From contig NZ_CP115184.1 in assembly GCF_029395675.1 (NCBI RefSeq), forward strand, positions 3,038,001 to 3,102,000: a stretch of 64,000 bases of DNA, read 5' to 3'. The notes beneath the pieces were generated by a model. The model searched no databases and was not told where the DNA came from. It saw nothing but the letters and a program-made list of their open reading frames with translations. Source of the stretch: Janibacter cremeus. GTDB lineage: Bacteria > Actinomycetota > Actinomycetes > Actinomycetales > Dermatophilaceae. Position 1 is the first letter of the stretch. Every line of letters starts with the position of its first letter. The position numbers and the translations under genes are program-made. Positions 17,341-25,208 of the stretch are shown here, piece by piece.

Positions 17341-17346
17341 TAGCGT
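17341..17346 (+). promoter_or_regulatory. -10 box of a probable leaderless helicase-like transcript
   Basis: TAGCGT ends 7 nt before GTG 17354, with no Shine-Dalgarno between them. It is identical to the box before sepX (30492-30497). Confidence 0.5.
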
Positions 17347-17353
17347 TGCCCCC

Positions 17354-20300
17354 GTGACCGAGCAGCCGACGACCCCCGCCCCGGTCCCGGCAGCACTGAC
17401 CCCGTTGCGCCGGGAGCTCACGGAGCTCGGCGGGCCCAACACCCTGATCTGGCCCACCCGGGACCCGCACGTGGTGGACCTGAGCAGCGCCCATCCCGGC
17501 GGTGTGGCCATGCTGCTCTCCGGGCGTGACGCCCGCCTGTCCGATCTCGTGCGCGAGCCGGGTGCCCTGCTGCGCGCCCAGCGGGCCGCCGGCTCCCTCA
17601 GCGAGCACGTCGACGCGATCGCGGAGGAGCACGGTGTGCACACCTGCTTCCTCGCCATGGGCACGGCCTCCTGGGACATCCCCGGCCAGGAGGAGCGGCC
17701 GATCGCGCCGATCCTGCTGCGCCGTGCCGCCCTGCGTCGCCTGCGGCCGGGCCCGGACTTCGCGCTCGACCTCGCCGACCGCGTCGAGCTCAACCCGGCC
17801 CTGCTGACCTACCTGCGCGGCGCGCTGCACCTCGACCTGCGCGGGGACGACCTCGTCGCCCTCGGCCGGGGCGACGGACCGGGCTTCAACCCCACGCCCG
17901 TCTACGAGGCGCTGGGGGAGCGCTGCGCCGACCTGCCGGGGCTGCGCATCACCCCGCGCATCGTCATCGGTGCCTTCCCCTACGGCAAGGCCGAGGCACT
18001 CGCCGACCTCTCCGCACTCGCCGAGTCGGGCCGCCTGCCCCGGACCGACCCCCTTCGCGCACTGCTCACCGGGCGACCGCTCACCGCGCAGCGTGAGCCG
18101 GTGAGCACGGCCGACACCGCCGTCAGCGACGTGACCGCCGACCAGCAGGCCGTCCTCGACCGGGTGGCGGCGGGGGAGAGCCTCTTCGTCGACGCACCCC
18201 CCGGCACCGGCGCGGCCCGCCTCGTCGCCGCGACGATCGCCGCCGCCACCACCCGCGGTCGCAGCGTCCTCCTCCTGAGCGAGAAGGCCGCCCCGATCCG
18301 CGGGGTGCACGCCGAGCTGGAGCGCTCGGGCCTGTCCGACCTGCTGCTCCACGTGAGCGACCCCGCCGCCGAGGTGGACCCCTCCGTCATCACCGCCCGC
18401 TGGCCCGCCCGCCCGCCGGAGAGCGAGGGCCACTTCACCGCGCCGGGGCGTCGGGCCGCCGAGGCCGCCCGGCTGCTCGAGGGACACACCGAGGCGACGC
18501 ACACCAAGCGCGAGCCGTGGGGCGTGTCCATCGCCGATGCCCACGACGCGATGGTCACCCTGGGGACCCGGCGACCGGCGCCGCGCTCGCGTGTCCGCCT
18601 CACTGGACCCGTCCTCGAGGCGATCGACCCCGCCGCCCGCGACGCCATCGTCACCCAGCTCACCGGTGTCGCCTCCCGCCGGGCGTGGCGCCCGGGCCGC
18701 CAGGAGCAGCCGTGGGCCGGCGCCCGCCTGCACACCCAGGACGACGTCGACGACGTCCTCGCCGCGGTCGAGCGGCTGCGAGGCAGCGAAGGGAGTCTCT
18801 CCCGCCTGCGCGCCACCCTGCGTGAGGTCTTCGCGGACATCGCCGAGCCCCGAGCGGCCTCCCCGGCCGACTACGGCCGCTTCCTCGCCGGCATCGAGGA
18901 GATCAGCGACACCCTCGAGGTCTTCCGACCGGAGATCTTCGACACCCCGCTGGACGACCTGCTCGCGGCGACCGCACCCGCCGGGACGCCTGCGCACGGC
19001 CAACCCCTCGGTGTCTTCGAGCGACTGCGCCTGCGCCACCAGGCGGGAAAGCTGCTGCGCCCGGGTCGTCCGCCCACCGACCTGCACGCCGCACTGGCGC
19101 TCGCGGCCACCCAGCGACGCAGCTGGTCGCGCCTGACCGGTGGAGGCGGCCGGCCGCGGATCCCGACCGACATCGACCGGGCGCACGGGGCCTACGAGCG
19201 CGTGTACGCGGACCTGACCCACGTGGGGGCCGTGCTGGCCGACACCCCGGCCGGCGGCCACCTGCTCGACACCCCGTGGGAGGAACTGCACCGGCGCCTC
19301 GACGACCTCGCCAAGGACGCCGCCGGAGCCCGGGCGGTGCCCGAGGTCATCGACGACCTCGATGACCTGCGGGCCCGCGGTCTGGGCGACCTCATCGAGG
19401 ACCTGGCGGCCCGCCGCGTCGAGCCCGCCGCCGTCGGGGACGAGGTCCGATTCGTCTGGTGGGCCTCGGTGCTCGCCGAGGCGAGCCGCGACGAGCGGTA
19501 CGGCAAGGTCACCGGTGGCCGCCTCGACGAGGCCCTGCGGACCTTCGTCGAGGCCGACCGGGCGAGCCTGGGCGCCAACGCCGCTCGCATCGCCACCCGC
19601 CAGCGGGAGCACTTCCACCGGGTCGGGCGCGGGATGCGGTCCGTCGCCCGCCAGGTGGCCGAGGCCGAGGCGGGCCGGCTGCCCCGCCCGCCGTGGCACG
19701 CCGTCGTCGAGCGCTGGGGCGGTCTGCTGCGGGCCGTGGCGCCCGCCTGGGCCATGACCCCCTTCGTCGTCGGCCAGGTGCTGCCGCTGCGCGAGCGCTT
19801 CGACCTCGTCATCGTCGACGACGCCTCCCGGACCACGCTGGCCCGAGCCCTCTCCGGCATCGCCCGCGGCAGTCAGCTGCTCGTCATCGGCGACCGTGGC
19901 CAGCTCCCACCCAGGGTGTGGAGCGCCGACGGGGGAGTGGCCCCTCCCGCTGCGCCCAAGCAGTCCCTCGCCGACCTCGCCGCAGAGGTGCTGCCGTCGC
20001 AGACCCTGCGCGAGAGCGCCTACCCGCGCCCGCGGGTGGCCCCCCGCCTGGGTGACTCCGCGGCCGGTGAGGTCGTGCACCCGCCGACCCCGCGGGAGCG
20101 CGAGGACGTGCGCGTGGTCCACGTCGACGGCAGGGGCGTCCTCGACGAGCGGACCGGGCTGGTCGAGACCACGCCCTCGGAGGTCGAGACGGTGCTCACG
20201 CTCGTGCGCGCCCACCTGCAGCAGCACCCGCGCCACTCGCTCGGCATCGTCACCTTCGGCCGGCGCCACGCCGACGAGATCACCCACGCCATCGCCGAGC

Positions 20301-20995
20301 TCCTCGCCTCGGACCGGTCACTGGCAGCGACAGCCGCGGCCCTCCACGAGCCGCTCATCGCCAAGCCTGCCGACCGCTGGCAGCGGGAGCAGCGCGACCG
20401 CACCATCGTCTCCGTCGGCTTCGGCCGCACCCCACAGGGCGCGGTCATCAACCGCCTCGGGGCGCTCAGTGGTCCGCTGGGAGAGCAGCTCGTGCTGCTC
20501 GCCGCGACCCGCGCCCGCCGTGCTGCCACCTGGGTCACGACATTCTCCCCGAACGACTTCAAGGACAAGCCCGACCAAGCCGGCCACCGTGCGCTGCGGA
20601 CCCTCCTCACGAGCATCGAGGAGGGCGAGGCCACGACCGAGTCCTCCGCCGAGGAGCTCAGCCCCCTGCTCGCCGGGTTCGTCGAGCGGCTGCGTGCCAG
20701 CGGCCTCGTCGTCCACACCGACGTCGGCGAGGGCGACCACCGCATCGACATCGCCATCGCCGACCCGCGCGACTCCTCCCGGATGCTCGTCGCCGTCGAC
20801 GTGGACGGGCCCGGCTACGCGGGACTGGCCTCCACCCGGCAGCGCGACCGGATCCTCGTCGAGCGCCTCGTCGACCTGGGCTGGCACCACCTGCGGCTGT
20901 GGACGGTGGAGATCTTCGCCGACCCCGCACGCCAGGAGGCGCAGGTGCAGCGTGCCGTGCGCGAGGCGATCGAGGAGGATGAGCAGCATGGGTGA
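17354..20995 (+). CDS. helicase-like AAA protein with degenerate Walker A and C-terminal nuclease-like domain
   Basis: A 1213-aa protein. Residues ~255-330 and ~790-1060 resemble an SF1 (DUF4011/AAA_11-type) helicase core: the P-loop region reads VDAPPGTGAARL, motif II is LVIVDDAS near 820, motif III is VIGDRGQLPP, and motif VI is ATRARRAA. The catalytic P-loop lysine is replaced by Ala287 and the second acidic residue of motif II is Asp, so ATP hydrolysis may be lost. The last ~100 residues (DHRIDIAIADP, then VAVDVDGPGY and LVDLGWHHLRLW) look like the Vsr/MTES_1575 restriction-endonuclease-like domain that ends many such helicases. An 8-nt overlap couples it to a small acidic protein. Its role (DNA repair or defence) is unproven. 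Confidence 0.8.
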   Translation: MTEQPTTPAPVPAALTPLRRELTELGGPNTLIWPTRDPHVVDLSSAHPGGVAMLLSGRDARLSDLVREPGALLRAQRAAGSLSEHVDAIAEEHGVHTCFLAMGTASWDIPGQEERPIAPILLRRAALRRLRPGPDFALDLADRVELNPALLTYLRGALHLDLRGDDLVALGRGDGPGFNPTPVYEALGERCADLPGLRITPRIVIGAFPYGKAEALADLSALAESGRLPRTDPLRALLTGRPLTAQREPVSTADTAVSDVTADQQAVLDRVAAGESLFVDAPPGTGAARLVAATIAAATTRGRSVLLLSEKAAPIRGVHAELERSGLSDLLLHVSDPAAEVDPSVITARWPARPPESEGHFTAPGRRAAEAARLLEGHTEATHTKREPWGVSIADAHDAMVTLGTRRPAPRSRVRLTGPVLEAIDPAARDAIVTQLTGVASRRAWRPGRQEQPWAGARLHTQDDVDDVLAAVERLRGSEGSLSRLRATLREVFADIAEPRAASPADYGRFLAGIEEISDTLEVFRPEIFDTPLDDLLAATAPAGTPAHGQPLGVFERLRLRHQAGKLLRPGRPPTDLHAALALAATQRRSWSRLTGGGGRPRIPTDIDRAHGAYERVYADLTHVGAVLADTPAGGHLLDTPWEELHRRLDDLAKDAAGARAVPEVIDDLDDLRARGLGDLIEDLAARRVEPAAVGDEVRFVWWASVLAEASRDERYGKVTGGRLDEALRTFVEADRASLGANAARIATRQREHFHRVGRGMRSVARQVAEAEAGRLPRPPWHAVVERWGGLLRAVAPAWAMTPFVVGQVLPLRERFDLVIVDDASRTTLARALSGIARGSQLLVIGDRGQLPPRVWSADGGVAPPAAPKQSLADLAAEVLPSQTLRESAYPRPRVAPRLGDSAAGEVVHPPTPREREDVRVVHVDGRGVLDERTGLVETTPSEVETVLTLVRAHLQQHPRHSLGIVTFGRRHADEITHAIAELLASDRSLAATAAALHEPLIAKPADRWQREQRDRTIVSVGFGRTPQGAVINRLGALSGPLGEQLVLLAATRARRAATWVTTFSPNDFKDKPDQAGHRALRTLLTSIEEGEATTESSAEELSPLLAGFVERLRASGLVVHTDVGEGDHRIDIAIADPRDSSRMLVAVDVDGPGYAGLASTRQRDRILVERLVDLGWHHLRLWTVEIFADPARQEAQVQRAVREAIEEDEQHG

Positions 20996-21167
20996 CGAGG
21001 AGACGCCCGCCGAGCCGGAGCAGCGCCCGCGGACGGTGCGGCGGGCGCGCCGTCCGCGGACGGACCAGACGAGCGACGACACCGACCGTGGCTGGGGCGA
21101 GGTCCCGGCGGACGAGGACGCCAACGACCGCTGGCTGCAGGAGCAGCGGCCGCCGCACTACGAGTAG
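20988..21167 (+). CDS. small acidic hypothetical protein coupled to the helicase-like gene
   Basis: A 59-aa protein starting at ATG 20988, inside the last codons of the helicase-like gene (8-nt overlap). It is charged and probably disordered: an Arg-rich middle (TVRRARRPRTD) and an acidic end that finishes WLQEQRPPHYE. A short C-terminal tryptophan/PPH motif is typical of conserved small actinobacterial proteins in this position, which supports it being real. Function unknown; partnership with the helicase is inferred from the overlap. Confidence 0.65.
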   Translation: MGDEETPAEPEQRPRTVRRARRPRTDQTSDDTDRGWGEVPADEDANDRWLQEQRPPHYE

Positions 21168-21170
21168 GGC

Positions 21171-22163
21171 TCAGCGCACGCGGGGCCGCAGGTGGTTGCC
21201 CGCGATCATGCAGCGCACCGACCCGCCGGCGCTCTCGATCGTCGGGATCGACGCGGTCAGCACCCGGCAGGAGCGTCGGATGAGCGCCAGCTGGTCCGGG
21301 CGAAGGGAGTCGGCCGCCGTGGTCGACATCGCCAGGACCCGGTCGGGGTCGCCCAGGTGACGCCGACGCCCGGTCAGCTCGATGCAGTTGCCGGCGAAGC
21401 GGTGGACCTGCTCCGGGGTGAGCTCGACGACGGTCTTGCCCGACTCGTGCAGACGGCGCAGCACGGTCTCGCGCTGCTCGCGATCCGGGATCATCCCGGA
21501 CCCGATGAGGGCGAGACGCGTGCCCACCGACATCAGCACGTTGGTGTGGTAGACCGGCACGCCCCGCCCGTCGACGGCGTCGAAGAGCACCGGGTCGTAG
21601 TCGTGGTCGGCGCAGAAGTCCGCGAGCAGCTCGGGCGAGAGCCGGTTGGACCGGCACGCGTAGGCCAGGCGCGCGTCGTGGTCGAGGACCATCGCGCCCG
21701 TCCCCTCGAGGAACTGCTCCTCGTACTCGGCGGCGGAGTAGTCGATGACCCGTCGCACGACGAAGGTGCGCTTGAGGTCCTCGATGATGTCGGCCCGGCG
21801 CTCGGTGCGCCGGTTCGTGGCATACATCGGGTACAGCGCCACGGACCCGTCCGGGTGGGTGGAGAACCAGTTGTTCGGGAAGACGCTGTCGGGCGTGTGC
21901 GTCGTGCGGTCGTCGAAGACCGACACCCCGACGCCGGCACCGGAGAGGGCCCGCGCCAGCGCGGTGACCTCGCCGTGGGCCCGTGCGGCGACCACCCGGG
22001 GGTCCTCGGCGAGGAGGGACTGGAAGGCGTTGTCCCCGGCCGTCATCGGGTTCGGCGTGAAGTGGCGGGGCCGCACGAGGACGACCCGGGCCGGGGCCTG
22101 GACGCTCGCCGTCGGCGTGACCGTGGGTAGGGGGGTCGTGCGGATCTCGGTGGCGCTGCTCAT
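21171..22163 (-). CDS. ctlX: citrulline utilization hydrolase CtlX-type (amidinotransferase family)
   Basis: A 330-aa protein of the guanidine-modifying (penta-alpha/beta propeller) superfamily, which hydrolyses citrulline- or arginine-like groups through a Cys-His-acid centre. His206 lies in VYHTNVLMSVG and the nucleophile Cys318 in GGSVRCMIAGN; PNNWFSTHPDG (96-106) and EGTGAMVLD supply other conserved residues. It overlaps the ornithine cyclodeaminase stop by 4 nt (ATGA at 22160-22163). Together they could convert citrulline or arginine to ornithine and then proline. Confidence 0.88.
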   Translation of the reverse strand: MSSATEIRTTPLPTVTPTASVQAPARVVLVRPRHFTPNPMTAGDNAFQSLLAEDPRVVAARAHGEVTALARALSGAGVGVSVFDDRTTHTPDSVFPNNWFSTHPDGSVALYPMYATNRRTERRADIIEDLKRTFVVRRVIDYSAAEYEEQFLEGTGAMVLDHDARLAYACRSNRLSPELLADFCADHDYDPVLFDAVDGRGVPVYHTNVLMSVGTRLALIGSGMIPDREQRETVLRRLHESGKTVVELTPEQVHRFAGNCIELTGRRRHLGDPDRVLAMSTTAADSLRPDQLALIRRSCRVLTASIPTIESAGGSVRCMIAGNHLRPRVR

Positions 22164-23182
22164 CCCACCGGCTTGAGCGAGTTGACCAGGGAGAAGAGGT
22201 CCTTGGGGTCCTGCGGATCGGCGACGAGGTCGATCGTCGTCTGCAGGTCTGCGGTCGCGTCGCGGGCGCAGCGCAGTGCGGCGAAGTCGGCGATGGCGAA
22301 GCCAACCGAGTCGAAGACGGTGATCTCCTGCGCCGAGGTGCGGCCCTCGGCCTGGCCGGTGAGCACCTGCCAGAACTCCACGACCGGGAAGTCGGGGTCC
22401 ATCTGCTGGATCTCGCCCTCGATGCGGGTCTGCGGCGGGTACTCGACGAAGACCCGGGAGCGAGTGAGGATCTGTGCCTCGAGCTCGGTCTTGCCGGGGC
22501 AGTCGCCACCGATGGCGTTGATGTGCACGCCCGGCTCGACCATGTCGTCGGTCAGGATGGTCGCCATCTGCTTGTCGGCCGTGCAGGTGGTGATGATGTC
22601 GGCGCCACGAACGGCCTCGGCGGTCGAGGCGGCCTCGGTGATCCGGAAGCCGAGCGGCTCGAGGTTGCGGCGCAGCTTGGCCATCGCGGCGGGGTCGGTG
22701 TCGAAGATCTGCAGGTCCTCGATCCCACTGGCCGCGCGGAAGGCCAGCGACTGGAACTCCGCCTGCGACCCGGTGCCGATGAGGGCCATGACCCGCGAGT
22801 CGGGACGGGCGAGGACCCGACCGGTGAGCGCCGACGTCGCGGCGGTGCGCAACGCGGTCAGCAGGGTCATCTCCGAGAGGAAGACCGGGTAGCCGTTGTC
22901 GACGTCGGCCAGCATGCCGAAGGCGGTCACGGTCTGGAAGCCGCGGCTCGGGTTGAGCGGGTGGCCGTTGACGTACTTGAAGGAGTAGGTGACGTTGTCC
23001 GAGGTCGGCATGAGCTCGATGACGCCGAAGGGGGTGTGGCTGGCGATGCGCGGCGTCTTGTCGAAGCTGGCCCAGCGGGCGAAGTCCTCCTCGACGTACC
23101 GGGTCATCGTGCCGAGGACGTTCTCCGCGCCGTCGCGCTGGATCCAACGGCTCATGTTGGGCACATCGAGGAACTGCGTCAT
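22160..23182 (-). CDS. ornithine cyclodeaminase
   Basis: A 340-aa member of the ornithine cyclodeaminase/mu-crystallin family, which converts L-ornithine to L-proline and ammonia using bound NAD. Conserved pieces are YKYVNGHPLNP-type substrate contacts (here FKYVNGHPLNPSRG), MTLLTALRTAATSALT, the Rossmann motif LIGTGSQAEFQ, and HINAIGGDCPGKTEL. Length is typical. GGAGAGACC precedes ATG 23182. It is the first gene of a two-gene operon with ctlX, transcribed away from an Lrp-type regulator that probably controls it. Confidence 0.92.
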   Translation of the reverse strand: MTQFLDVPNMSRWIQRDGAENVLGTMTRYVEEDFARWASFDKTPRIASHTPFGVIELMPTSDNVTYSFKYVNGHPLNPSRGFQTVTAFGMLADVDNGYPVFLSEMTLLTALRTAATSALTGRVLARPDSRVMALIGTGSQAEFQSLAFRAASGIEDLQIFDTDPAAMAKLRRNLEPLGFRITEAASTAEAVRGADIITTCTADKQMATILTDDMVEPGVHINAIGGDCPGKTELEAQILTRSRVFVEYPPQTRIEGEIQQMDPDFPVVEFWQVLTGQAEGRTSAQEITVFDSVGFAIADFAALRCARDATADLQTTIDLVADPQDPKDLFSLVNSLKPVG

Positions 23183-23243
23183 GGTCTCTCCTTCGTCGAT
23201 CGGCAGGGGTCTCCCACCCGTCGTCATCAGGCTAGAACTCTCG

Positions 23244-23274
23244 TTCTGCAGGCGAAAGAGCAGAAGTGTTCGCC
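23244..23274. promoter_or_regulatory. interlocked inverted repeats in the ocd/lrp divergent promoter
   Basis: TTCTGC (23244-23249) is inverted as GCAGAA (23260-23265), and GGCGAA (23251-23256) as TTCGCC (23269-23274). The two dyads overlap between the divergent starts and are good candidates for the Lrp-family operator. Confidence 0.45.
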
Positions 23275-23311
23275 TTGTGTACGATGAGTGCCCATTTTGC
23301 AAGGGCTGAAT

Positions 23312-23317
23312 TAGCAT
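23312..23317 (+). promoter_or_regulatory. -10 box of a probable leaderless lrp-type regulator transcript
   Basis: TAGCAT ends 7 nt before ATG 23325, which supports that ATG over the GTG at 23319. Confidence 0.45.
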
Positions 23318-23324
23318 TGTGTGC

Positions 23325-23756
23325 ATGTACCGCCCGACGGACCTCGACAAGCGCCTCATCTCGGCCCTGCGCACGGACGGTCGTGCACCCATCTCGGCCC
23401 TGGCCGAGCAGCTCGGGGTCTCCCGGGCGACGGTGACCGCGCGCATCGACAAGCTCACCGCCCACGGCGTCATCGTCGGCTTCACGGTGCGCGTGCGCGA
23501 CCCTGCCGAGGCCTCCGAGGTCCGCGCCGTGTGTTCCATCGAGGTCGAGGGCCGCACGACCGACCGCGTGATCCGCGAGCTGCGCGGTTTCCCCGAGATC
23601 CAGGCGCTGCACACGACCAACGGCGGCTGGGACCTCGTCGCCGAGATGTCCTGCGGGGACCTGGCCGCCTTCGACGACCTGCTGCGTCGGATGCGCGGCA
23701 TCCCCGGGATCGTCAACAGCGAGACCAGCCTGCTGCTCAGCTCCGTCGTCCGGTGA
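23325..23756 (+). CDS. Lrp/AsnC family transcriptional regulator
   Basis: A 143-aa regulator. Residues ~5-55 are the AsnC-type helix-turn-helix (LDKRLISALRTDGRAPISAL, then LGVSRATVTARIDKL), and residues ~65-140 are the RAM ligand-binding domain (VCSIEVEGRTTD; GGWDLVAEMSC). Such proteins sense an amino acid and form multimers on DNA. Being divergent from the ornithine cyclodeaminase/ctlX operon, with dyads in between, it most likely senses ornithine, arginine or citrulline. Confidence 0.9.
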   Translation: MYRPTDLDKRLISALRTDGRAPISALAEQLGVSRATVTARIDKLTAHGVIVGFTVRVRDPAEASEVRAVCSIEVEGRTTDRVIRELRGFPEIQALHTTNGGWDLVAEMSCGDLAAFDDLLRRMRGIPGIVNSETSLLLSSVVR

Positions 23757-23807
23757 CCCGCAAGAGCCTAAGCAGTTGCGAGTGGACAGGGCGGCACACG
23801 CGAAGGA

Positions 23808-23833
23808 GGTCGGTCACCGAATGGTGACCGACC
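23808..23833. terminator. bidirectional hairpin between lrp-type regulator and mscL
   Basis: An 11-bp perfect stem GGTCGGTCACC (23808-23818) with GGTGACCGACC (23823-23833) and a GAAT loop, in the gap of two convergent genes. Confidence 0.75.
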
Positions 23834-23855
23834 CCCTGCTTGTACGGGGACCGGG

Positions 23856-24227
23856 TCAGGCGCGGTCGGTCTTGAGCGAGTCGCGGATCTCGCGCAGCAG
23901 GATGACCTGCTCCTCCACGGCCTCCTCCTCCTCCTTCATGAAGTAGCGCTCGCGCATCGCGGTGTAGGGCTTGATGACACCGAAGTACACCGCTGCGGCC
24001 ATGATGATGAAGGCGACGAGCGCGGTGAGGAAGGGGCCGACGGTCTGGAAGCCGAGGATCTCCATCTCGTCGAAGTTGAAGTCGGCCCCGCCCGTGAGCT
24101 TGCCGATGATCTCGAGCAGCAGGTTGGTGAATGCCGCGACGACGGTGGCGAATGCCGTGGCGATGATCAGACCGGTCGCGATCTCGACGAGATTGCCCCG
24201 GAGCAGGAACTCCTTGAAGCCCTTCAT
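23856..24227 (-). CDS. mscL: large-conductance mechanosensitive channel
   Basis: A 123-aa two-helix channel that opens under membrane tension to release solutes in hypo-osmotic shock. The N-terminal amphipathic helix KGFKEFLLRGNLVEIATGLI is followed by TM1 with AFATVVAAF, a periplasmic loop, TM2 (FLTALVAFIIMAAAVYF) and the charged C-terminal bundle (EEEEAVEEQVILLREIRD). GGAGGT precedes ATG 24227. It lies in the order mscL, SAF, FmdB, common in actinobacteria. Confidence 0.95.
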   Translation of the reverse strand: MKGFKEFLLRGNLVEIATGLIIATAFATVVAAFTNLLLEIIGKLTGGADFNFDEMEILGFQTVGPFLTALVAFIIMAAAVYFGVIKPYTAMRERYFMKEEEEAVEEQVILLREIRDSLKTDRA

Positions 24228-24333
24228 GGGTACCTCCGCAGTAGGTGGGTATGGATGCTGACCGAGGGTCAACCTGCAAGGATTGTGACCCAGAAGTGCT
24301 CCCGGTGCGCTCCCAGCAGGCGTGTCGCTGCAC

Positions 24334-24765
24334 TCACCCCTCCCGGACCACGACGAAACCCGAGCGCCCGCCGGTCTCCGGCGTCATTTCCTGCACGAGC
24401 TCCCCCAGATGGTCGGCCGGCACGGCGACCCGCACCGTCGGCGCAGCGCCCGCGGACGTGGATGCGGCCAGGATCGTCGCGCCGGTGACCACGGGCCGGG
24501 CCCGCCCGGGCAGGTAGACGCCCACGGTGTCGCCGGGGTCGAGGTGACCGGCCGGGGCGGCCAGCGACAGGGTCACCGCCGGTCCGCTCACCGAGCGCGG
24601 CCCCGGGGAGGCCGACGGGGGGCGGGCCGCGCCGACGGCCAGGTGCAGCGCGAGCAGGAGCGCGCCGGCAGCGAGGCCGCGGCGCACGAGCGACAACCGC
24701 CAGGCGGCGCGCCGGGAGGGCCCGAAGAGGGAGGGCAGGTGGGCGGCGAGACGCGAGGTGGCCAT
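24334..24765 (-). CDS. SAF/CpaB-like membrane-anchored protein
   Basis: A 143-aa protein with one hydrophobic segment at ~27-45 and an extracytoplasmic domain. LDPGDTVGVYLPG, the VVTGATILA strand and TVRVAVPADHLGELVQEM resemble the SAF domain of RcpC/CpaB-like pilus proteins, but there are no other pilus genes nearby. It starts at ATG 24765, 7 nt after a TAGCGT -10 box (minus strand). It sits between mscL and the FmdB gene. Function unknown. Confidence 0.6.
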   Translation of the reverse strand: MATSRLAAHLPSLFGPSRRAAWRLSLVRRGLAAGALLLALHLAVGAARPPSASPGPRSVSGPAVTLSLAAPAGHLDPGDTVGVYLPGRARPVVTGATILAASTSAGAAPTVRVAVPADHLGELVQEMTPETGGRSGFVVVREG

Positions 24766-24772
24766 GCCGCCG

Positions 24773-24778
24773 ACGCTA
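24773..24778 (-). promoter_or_regulatory. -10 box of a probable leaderless SAF-protein transcript
   Basis: Minus-strand TAGCGT, 7 nt before the ATG at 24765. Confidence 0.45.
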
Positions 24779-24808
24779 GGAGGGCGACGGTCGACCCGGC
24801 CGCGCGCG

Positions 24809-25165
24809 TCAGCTCGTGGTGGAGGCGGCGCTCGAGGTGGTCGAGCTTGTGGACGAACCGCTGCCCGAGGAGGAGCTCGACGAGGAGGACCCGGAGCCGG
24901 AGGAGTCGCTGGACGACGAGCTCGAGGAGTCGCCCGACGAGCCGTTCGTCTCGCTCGAGGAGCCGGACGGGCGGGACGAGCCGGCGTCCGAGCGCGAGTC
25001 GTTCTTGTAGAACCCGCCGCCCTTGAAGACGACCCCGACCGCGTTGAACTGCTTGCGCAGACGGCCAGAGCACTCGGGGCAGGTCGTCAGCGAGTCCTCG
25101 CTGAAGGACTGAACGACATCGAACTGGTGGCCGCACTCGGTGCAGGCATAGGCATAAGTAGGCAT
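24809..25165 (-). CDS. FmdB family zinc-ribbon protein with Ser-rich tail
   Basis: A 118-aa protein. Residues 1-41 are the FmdB zinc ribbon (MPTYAYACTECG, then CPECSG: four Cys as CxxC pairs at 8/11 and 32/35), followed by FNAVGVVFKGGGFYKND, typical of the family. The last ~55 residues are almost only Ser, Gly and Thr and must be disordered. FmdB proteins are uncharacterised putative regulators. A TATACT box (25176-25181, minus strand) lies 10 nt before the ATG, so its 5' leader is very short. Divergent from the penicillin acylase gene. Confidence 0.82.
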   Translation of the reverse strand: MPTYAYACTECGHQFDVVQSFSEDSLTTCPECSGRLRKQFNAVGVVFKGGGFYKNDSRSDAGSSRPSGSSSETNGSSGDSSSSSSSDSSGSGSSSSSSSSGSGSSTSSTTSSAASTTS

Positions 25166-25196
25166 TTCGCCGCTGAGTATATGCCGGTCTCTGGCT

Positions 25197-25202
25197 TACG
25201 CT
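25197..25202 (+). promoter_or_regulatory. -10 box of a probable leaderless acylase transcript
   Basis: TACGCT, 6 nt before GTG 25209, and identical to the box before pdxH. Together with the TATACT box on the other strand it defines a compact divergent promoter. Confidence 0.45.
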
Positions 25203-25208
25203 CACACC

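Noticed and set aside
17300..20287. Long open frame on the minus strand opposite the helicase-like gene (also 129-2351 minus, 10722-12467 plus, 12877-14505 plus)
   Set aside because: These antisense frames arise from GC-biased codon use; they are low-complexity, match no family and lack ribosome or promoter signals.
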